From positions 248,001 through 312,000 of the forward strand of contig CALSNA010000005.1 in assembly GCA_943787595.1 (NCBI GenBank): DNA of 64,000 bases. Reading direction: 5' to 3'. The notes beneath the pieces are model-generated. The model searched no databases, was not told where the DNA came from, and worked only from the letters and a program-made list of their open reading frames with translations. Below are positions 58,245-64,000 of this stretch, piece by piece (the stretch's first letter is position 1; each line of letters opens with the position of its first letter). The position numbers were made by a program, and so were the translations under genes. This DNA comes from an uncultured Pseudomonadales bacterium (lineage in GTDB: Bacteria; Pseudomonadota; Gammaproteobacteria; Pseudomonadales; Balneatricaceae).

Positions 58245-59420
58245 TTATCTGGATAAGGAAGACATGCCCTGTTCAAGACCACAGAGTGTGAGTGGAAACA
58301 TATTCTTGTTTACCAAATCTTTTAATATAAAGGTCGAAGGCATATATTGCCAATATCCCTCATCTATAGGATTGATCCAAATTAATTTTTCGTAAGCGTC
58401 GGTCATCCGCCGCATCCACACTGATCCTGCCTCTTCATTATAATATTCGATACTGCCACCAGAGCTGGTGATTTCGTAGGGAGACATAGAGGCGTCACCA
58501 ACGAAAATAACCTTATAATCTGAGGAATACTTATTCAGGATATCGTAGGTAGCAATTCGTTCATTGTGGCGCCGATGGTTATTTTTCCAGACATAATCAT
58601 ACAGGCAGTTATGAAAATAAAAATACTCTAAATATTTGAATTCAGTTTTGGCCGCAGAAAATAATTCCTCACATAGACGTACATAAGGTTCCATAGAACC
58701 ACCTACATCGAAAAAGATCAGTACTTTGACTGCATTATGTCGCTCCGAGACCATCTTGATATCAAGCAGGCCGGCATTACGTGCTGTACTCCGAATCGTG
58801 TTAGCCAGATCTAACTGATCAGCTGTACCCTCACGAGCAAATTTGCGCAGTCCTCGCAGTGCTACTTTGATATTCCGGGTGCCAATTTCTACGGAATCGT
58901 CCAAGTTGCGGTACTGGCGTTTTTCCCAAACTTTTACAGCCCGACTCTTGCCTCCGGGACCACCTATTCGAATGCCTTCTGGGTTGTAGCCGCCGTGTCC
59001 GTAAGGAGAGGTGCCATTAGTTCCGATCCATTTATTACCTCCCTGATGACGCTTTTGCTGTTCTTCAAGGCGTTTCTTGAATTCCTCTATTAATTTTTCA
59101 AGACCACCTAAGCTATCTATTTTTTTCTTTTCTTCTTGGGTGAAATGCTTTTCAAATTCTCTGCGCAACCAATCCTCTGGAATAAGGGCTTCGATAGCCC
59201 TTTCAATATTTTCAAGGTTCTTAAAATAGGCCCCAAAGGCCCTATCAAACCGATCATAATACTTTTCATCTTTAATCATGCAGGTGCGTGCCAGCAGGTA
59301 AAAATGATCTATGGATCCAAAAGCAAGGTTTTGTTCCATAGCTCCAAGTAAATCCAAAAGCTCTCTTATGGAAACAGGCACTTTGGCACGCTTCAGGGTG
59401 TAAAAAAAGTTTATTAGCAT
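58245..59420 (-). CDS. VWA-domain protein, CoxE-like
   Basis: This 391-residue protein has an N-terminal helical region (FFYTLKRAKVPVSIRELLDL) and a charged coiled stretch (about 100-130, EEFKKRLEEQQKRHQGG). The C-terminal VWA domain has the MIDAS motif IFFDVGGSMEPYVRL (about 235) and metal-ion support in VIFVGDASMSPYEIT. With the adjacent MoxR AAA+ protein (17 bp upstream) it forms the MoxR/VWA pair typical of gammaproteobacteria, thought to remodel or load cofactors into client enzymes. The client is unknown. Confidence 0.92.
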   Translation of the reverse strand: MLINFFYTLKRAKVPVSIRELLDLLGAMEQNLAFGSIDHFYLLARTCMIKDEKYYDRFDRAFGAYFKNLENIERAIEALIPEDWLRREFEKHFTQEEKKKIDSLGGLEKLIEEFKKRLEEQQKRHQGGNKWIGTNGTSPYGHGGYNPEGIRIGGPGGKSRAVKVWEKRQYRNLDDSVEIGTRNIKVALRGLRKFAREGTADQLDLANTIRSTARNAGLLDIKMVSERHNAVKVLIFFDVGGSMEPYVRLCEELFSAAKTEFKYLEYFYFHNCLYDYVWKNNHRRHNERIATYDILNKYSSDYKVIFVGDASMSPYEITSSGGSIEYYNEEAGSVWMRRMTDAYEKLIWINPIDEGYWQYMPSTFILKDLVNKNMFPLTLCGLEQGMSSLSR

Positions 59421-59437
59421 GATACTAGTTAGTCTAT

Positions 59438-60283
59438 TTAGGTGCTCTGTCTGCGAGACATAAAGGCTAAACGCTCTAGTAAATGCATATCTTGTTCATT
59501 TTTTAGTAACGCACCGTACAGAGGCGGAATAGCTTTGGTTGGGTCGCGGTTGGCAAGTATATCTTCGGGAATATCATCGGACATAACTAATTTTAGCCAA
59601 TCCACCAACTCTGATGTAGAGGGTTTTTTCTTGAGACCTGGCACATTGCGTATATCAAAAAAAATGTCCAAGGCATCACCTGCTAATTTCTTTTTAATGT
59701 CAGGAAAATGCACCTCTACAATGCGTTGCATGGCATCTCGATCTGGGAACTGAATAAAGTGAAAAAAACAGCGCCGCAAGAATGCATCTGGCAATTCTTT
59801 TTCATTATTACTCGTAATAATAACGATTGGACGCTGTTGCGCCTTAACTGTTTCACCAGTTTCGTAGACATAAAACTCCATACGGTCTAATTCAAGCAGT
59901 AGATCATTAGGGAATTCAATATCAGCCTTGTCAATCTCGTCGATCAAAAGCACAACCTGCTCATCAGCGGTAAAAGCCTGCCAAAGTTTACCCTTATCAA
60001 TATAGTTGCTAATATCCCTTACTTTCTCATCGCCCAATTGTGAATCACGCAGACGTGAGACCGCATCGTATTCATAGAGACCTTGCTGGGCTTTCGTAGT
60101 TGACTTAATATGCCAAGATATCAAAGGCTTGCCCAGAGCTTTTGATACCTCTTCAGCCAACAGGGTTTTTCCTGTACCTGGCTCACCTTTTATTAATAGT
60201 GGGCGTTGCAGGGCTACTGCCGCATTGACCGCCATCTGCAAGTCTTTACTAGCTACGTAATGTTCTGTACCGGTAAATTTCAC
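59438..60283 (-). CDS. MoxR-family AAA+ ATPase
   Basis: This 281-residue AAA+ protein has Walker A LLIKGEPGTGKTLLAEEVSK (about 29-48), Walker B VVLLIDEIDKADIEFPNDLL, sensor 1 IVIITSNNEKELPDAF and arginine-finger region LRRCFFHFIQFPDRD. The C-terminal lid is truncated relative to larger MoxRs but normal for this subfamily. It works with the VWA protein immediately downstream. Both are intact and lie in the core part of the window. Confidence 0.93.
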   Translation of the reverse strand: MKFTGTEHYVASKDLQMAVNAAVALQRPLLIKGEPGTGKTLLAEEVSKALGKPLISWHIKSTTKAQQGLYEYDAVSRLRDSQLGDEKVRDISNYIDKGKLWQAFTADEQVVLLIDEIDKADIEFPNDLLLELDRMEFYVYETGETVKAQQRPIVIITSNNEKELPDAFLRRCFFHFIQFPDRDAMQRIVEVHFPDIKKKLAGDALDIFFDIRNVPGLKKKPSTSELVDWLKLVMSDDIPEDILANRDPTKAIPPLYGALLKNEQDMHLLERLAFMSRRQST

Positions 60284-60832
60284 TTTTTATACCTTAATTT
60301 CTATTTGGCCTAATGACCTGATCCCTAGAATGACCGTCAACTTTTTATACATCAAAAAATATACGATAACAAAAATCACTTGTAGAGATGGAATCCTGGC
60401 TCGCATTAACAGGACTAAAAGATAAAAAAACGGCCATGATAATGACTAAAGTATGATGATAAATCCATAGACTTAATAAATTTTAACACCAGACAGTGTA
60501 GCAGATAGAGGCAGAATCGATAACTGTATTTTTAAGAAATGCTGACAAACAGGCAAAGGTTTAAAATTCAGTAACAGCCAGACTTTGGTAATCATTTATG
60601 CTTTGAGTGCCATTATCTGTAAATACGGTCTAAGCGTTTTTATATGTACCACAGGAAAAAAACAAGAGCTGCTCCTAAGCACATGTTTACGATTTTTTGG
60701 TCGAGTCACGTTCTGGATAATTAACCAACGGACTGAAGATTAAAAACAGGATATTTAAAAAACAAATATCTAACCTAGATATTCTGAATATGGTGCGGCC
60801 ATAAAATTTATATAATTCAATTATTTATACTC
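60284..60832. other. Gap, no gene recognised
   Basis: Leader of the moxR/VWA pair and decayed DNA. No repeat family member until 60833. Confidence 0.4.
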
Positions 60833-60879
60833 CTGTATATTCGGAAAAACTGATCCTGCTTTTTCCGAATATTGCAGCG
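60833..60879. repeat. Dispersed palindromic repeat, best symmetric core
   Basis: CTGTATATTCGGAAAAA then a 10-base loop then TTTTTCCGAATATTGCAG. The 13-base arms (60837-60849 and 60860-60872) are exact complements and the ends (CTG/CAG) extend the symmetry. This copy shows the family core most clearly. Confidence 0.7.
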
Positions 60880-61145
60880 TGCATAGTCGTAGCTAATCCA
60901 TTCAGATTCTGTGCTACTTAGCAAGAAATCAGTTGAAAGAAGTTTTTAATCAGAAAAATTAACCTGAGAGGAAAGAATATGGCAGGTAACGATATTAATG
61001 TCAGTTCTTTTATTAAAGACTTTAGCGTTTGACAAGTAACACTGTAACTTCAAACGAGCAATATCGTCATCCGAAATGGGGTTTTTAGCGTACATTTTTT
61101 TGTGCTGCGGTTTTCAGTGGTGACGTACTTACAGAATTGAGGTGG

Positions 61146-61412
61146 TGATTTTTACCCACCCCAGTCTATGAGTTGCTAGATAACTGTATGAACAAGGGTG
61201 CGCTACAAGATACATAGCAAGCCTTAAACGCCATACGCAGTGAGATAGAGCGTACGGATGATGAGACAAAGTGGGTAGCACTTGAGTTGATGCTTGGCAC
61301 AAGTTCAAGTGTGGTAGCACGTGCAAAAAAGATGGCAAAACCAGAAACAGGGACTGTGACACGCACTGTAGTAGTACCTAAGACACAGATAGTCAGACAA
61401 GAACCACAATAG
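61146..61412 (+). pseudogene. Unidentified gene remnant
   Basis: One frame reads YELLDNCMNKGALQDT, a TAG stop, QALNAIRSEIERTDDETKWV, then ALELMLGTSSSVVARAKKMA and ends TRTVVVPKTQIVRQEPQ. Codon use looks coding-like with one stop. I do not recognise the family; helix content and a basic tail suggest a cytosolic binding protein. The 5' end is lost in dense stops. Confidence 0.4.
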
Positions 61413-61539
61413 CAGAATTAGCATGTAATGAATCAGCAAAAAATACCATTACCTACATTACTCTGCCCCAGAAGCCATCTTTGAAAAAAAATTAAACCCC
61501 CGCGAAGATAGTTTATTAATGTACACCAGTATAACTATG

Positions 61540-62344
61540 CTATGGGCCTTTAGATTTCAATGTGGCAGAAAGAGAAGCGACATGGGATTCGAGTTCACTT
61601 ATCTTCTTCTGCAATTCAGCTTTGCTTGGCTCACCATCTCTGGCAGCAATTTTTGCTTGAGCATGTTCTTCTTCCATTACGCTGACGACAATTCCAATTA
61701 CTATATTGAGAAAGGCAAAGGCAGTAAAGAAAATAAAGGTCAGGCAGAAAATCCAGCTAGATGGATAAACCTCCATGGTTTCATACTGAATATCCGTCCA
61801 GTCTTCAAAAGTCATGATACGGAAGAGCGTAAGCATAGAAATAGCTATGTTTTCCCATAAAACCAGGTTGATTTCTGCAAATAAGAAACTACCTATGGCG
61901 GCATAAATATAGAAGATTATAAACATCAGCAGCACGACATAGCCCAGCTGCGGGAGTGCTTTAATCAAGGAATTAATGAGAATCCTTAACTCTGGAAAAG
62001 CCGATACCATTCGAGGCACCCTAAAAATACGAACCAAGCGAGCGAGCAAGGCTATCTCTGAGTTTTGTATAGGTATCAGGCTAATAACAACAACGAGTGT
62101 GTCGAAGAAATTCCAGCCATTTTTAAAGAAATGTTTCTTATTTTCATAGGCAATAAAGCGGACTAAAATTTCAAAGAGAAAGAACAGCGTTATAAATACA
62201 TCCAGGTATTTAGTGACACTTATGACCTCTGCGGGGAGGTCATAAGTCTTCATACCAATCTCAAGGGCCAAAATAATGATTACTGCTATTACGAAAAGCT
62301 CGAAAAGCTTATTTTTTTAAGGAGACCAAGGAGTCTTTAATCAT
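61540..62344 (-). pseudogene. Voltage-gated ion channel (NaChBac-like), frameshifted start
   Basis: The open frame from 62271 covers most of one six-helix voltage-gated cation channel domain. S4 is ALLARLVRIFRVPRMVSAF with regularly spaced arginines. The pore has the selectivity segment TLFRIMTFEDWTDIQYE, and a C-terminal coiled coil follows (KAELQKKISELESHVASLSA). The missing N-terminus is present upstream: ATG 62344 (MIKDSLVSLKK) joins S1 (FELFVIAVIIILALEIG) if the run of seven T at 62312-62318 had one more base. S1 is otherwise intact, so the break is a simple homopolymer deletion. Such tetrameric channels pass Na+ or Ca2+. Confidence 0.85.
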
Positions 62345-62533
62345 TGTAAGGTTCGGTAGCAAGTTAAATTTCAGTGCCATAATCTGCGAGGCGCATAGAT
62401 CCTGAATACATGGGAGGTTCTATACCTCACTAAGGCTCTAATGTACAAAAAAACACTAACCAGAGGCCAGTCTGGCCACTATTGGCAGGGTATCTTAAGA
62501 GTCAATGTAGCCAAGGTAAACCTAATTCATATC

Positions 62534-62641
62534 TTATTTTTTCAATTTTTTGAGATCAATCCCACCTACTGGCTGCTGCATAACAAGTTGTTCTTTATTT
62601 AATGTAAATTTATCCTGTGATGTAACTGTATTTTGTTGCAT
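62534..62641 (-). CDS. 35-residue polar micro-protein
   Basis: The frame reads MQQNTVTSQDKFTLNKEQLV then MQQPVGGIDLKKLKK and a stop, with AAGGAA 8 bases before the ATG. It lies 190 bp upstream of the ion channel, on the same strand. It resembles no family I know. The site spacing and clean stop support a real small gene, but chance cannot be excluded. Confidence 0.35.
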   Translation of the reverse strand: MQQNTVTSQDKFTLNKEQLVMQQPVGGIDLKKLKK

Positions 62642-62968
62642 GGCCGTATTCCTTATTTATATTAGTTTAATATGGATGGTCGCCTGTAAATTAAAAAGAT
62701 ATTTTTCAATGGGCGGCAGATATCCCGAAAAATAACGATTTCAGGTTATTTTGACTACTACAGCAGTGCAAATAATTTACATATCGTGCAGTAACAAGAT
62801 AGTGGCTAATTTGTATAATTTGGTAGTCAATCGCCCTGCTGGGGTTTGTGCTTTATCTCACTGCCCCATTGCACGAGCTGTGCATCTGCACAAAAATCAC
62901 AGGCGTGGCAGGAATCGTTTTTTGTGGATAAAAATTTTTGATCGATTGAACATATTTAAAATCATAAG
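62642..62968. other. Gap, no gene recognised
   Basis: Between the micro-ORF and the remnant gene below, with no motif. The strand 62751-62972 is open but shows no codon bias or motif. Confidence 0.35.
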
Positions 62969-63448
62969 ATGAGCGATAAAAAATCTTTAGGTAATAAAGC
63001 AAAGTTAGATTGTAGTGAAATACAGGCTTTAGTCGGCCCATTATATAAAAAATAGAAGAAGTAAAAGCTGATATACACAGTTCCCTACCAGTTTAAATAA
63101 AATCTGTTAAGATTTTATTCGACGCTCGGTTCATTAAGAAAAGAACCTTAAAAAATTAAATAAAAGACTTTGAAGATCAAACAAATGAACTAAATAAAGA
63201 AAGAGATATAAGATTAAAAAAAGCAAAAATAATAAAAAATAATTATAAAAATCAATACCACAAGCAGAAGAAGCCATTGTATGACGGCAAGAAGAACATA
63301 CTTTTAGAGCAATAACCTTACTTATAACTGGACTTGTTGCTGGATGTATTTTTGGATGGTTCGTAGATTAGCCAGTAACTAAAGTTTTAGCAAAAAAACT
63401 ATGGAATCTTTTAAAAACATCGATTGATTTAGGAAAAATTAGATAATA
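62969..63448 (+). pseudogene. Decayed coiled-coil membrane protein
   Basis: ATG 62969 gives 28 residues (MSDKKSLGNKAKLDCSEIQA...) then a stop. Continuing frames read KDFEDQTNELNKERDIRLKK, a charged coiled coil, then LLITGLVAGCIFGWFVD, a TM segment, a stop, and KVLAKKLWNLLKTSIDLGKI. Order and helix rhythm suggest one former coiled-coil protein with a C-terminal membrane anchor, with five or more stops. Confidence 0.45.
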
Positions 63449-64000
63449 GTTCCCTGTCAAGAGGAAATCTTACCTAGACCCCAGCATTCGGCTACGAGCT
63501 ACAGCCGCATCAGCATGGTCGGGCTGGTTACACACCAGCCCTGGTTTAGGTGGCTGCCATCACGCCCACATTGGCCAGCAATAAAGCAAATCTTTAAGCA
63601 CCTCATCAGTAAAGCAAAATTCTTTACAAAAACACTTTACTTCTTTGAGTGCATTCGCAAATTTATTCTTATTATCTTCAACCATCTGCTGTTGGGTTGC
63701 TTTTATTTCAGATTTCAAATCACCATAAGATTTTATCTCATACCTCCGTTGATGAAGTGCTGGTCTTATTTTATAGATTTAAAATGCAGTTGAAAAACAC
63801 GTTGTTTCTATGTTTTCTTCAACGTGTTCTAAGTAGAGAAGAGTATGTGCAGAACGTCTCACTATGCAAGTCAGCCAAAGTGCTAAAAACCGTGAAATTT
63901 TGACTTATTTTTAACATTTCTCTCTGTAGTCTTATCGGTTTGGTAACTGTGGTTGTGAGCGAATAGGTGTGAAGTATCTTCGTTCTGCATCTTGTGGTGC
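63449..64000. other. Gap to window edge
   Basis: Two overlapping plus-strand open frames (63515-63793 and 63649-63903) have no recognisable motif and look like shadows. The minus strand has pieces such as FALLMRCLKICFIAGQCG with many stops. Nothing supported. Confidence 0.35.

Noticed and set aside
63515-63903. Two overlapping frames near the right edge as real genes
   Set aside because: No motifs, no ribosome-binding site, mutually overlapping and in decayed DNA.

Overview
The window looks like a chromosomal segment of an AT-rich gammaproteobacterium. Its housekeeping genes are typical of that class: tmcA, typA/bipA, dinB, a full-length queF, a YadG/YadH-type ABC pair, selD, an ExbB-ExbD-TonB set and a tRNA-Val(GAC). 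Coding density is low. Intact genes sit between long non-coding stretches, insertion-sequence scars, tRNA 3' halves and genes broken by one-base homopolymer indels or in-frame stops. I infer an accessory-rich genome under active pseudogenisation, as in a host-associated lineage or a recent bottleneck. Sequencing indels are the alternative explanation for the homopolymer cases.

Layout: 0-9.3 kb is accessory: an ImmA/IrrE-type regulator-protease, a GNAT acetyltransferase, tRNA 3' halves, two pentapeptide-repeat paralogues (one truncated), an Rpn/YhgA-type nuclease, a run of small exported proteins (one consists of a signal peptide plus a VPLPA/PEP-CTERM-like tail) and selD. 9.8-25.2 kb carries two apparently identical 1188-bp IS3 copies (IS407-like), older IS3 debris, phage-terminase-like remnants, a J-domain protein, a methyltransferase, two EamA exporters, a DUF1289 protein and a cytochrome c. 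25.3-29.7 kb is a sulfate-activation island: CHR-type transporter, broken sulfotransferase, APS kinase, ATP sulfurylase and a gutted DHH phosphoesterase. 30.2-36.2 kb is conserved: nitroreductase, queF, ABC-2 exporter, exbB/exbD/tonB, tRNA-Val.

36.4-44.2 kb is accessory again: an IS21 scar, a membrane gene that keeps the EGxQ and GRQ motifs of eukaryotic silicon transporters (SIT), IS3 and pentapeptide debris, and a 981-residue autotransporter with a degraded duplicate upstream. 44.3-50.2 kb is a redox cluster: a broken GMC oxidoreductase and small subunit with a frameshifted membrane protein on the plus strand, facing a MauG/YtkA-like/Sel1-repeat operon. 50.2-60.3 kb is core: typA, a small lipoprotein, tmcA, dinB and a VWA/MoxR pair. 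60.3-64 kb is decayed, with a voltage-gated ion channel interrupted at a poly-A tract.

The observations most worth following are the SIT-like gene, the GMC gene whose first in-frame TGA sits at a cysteine position in a genome that carries selD, a dispersed palindromic repeat built on TTTTTCCGAATATACAG, and the recurrence of one-base homopolymer frameshifts in otherwise well-preserved genes.
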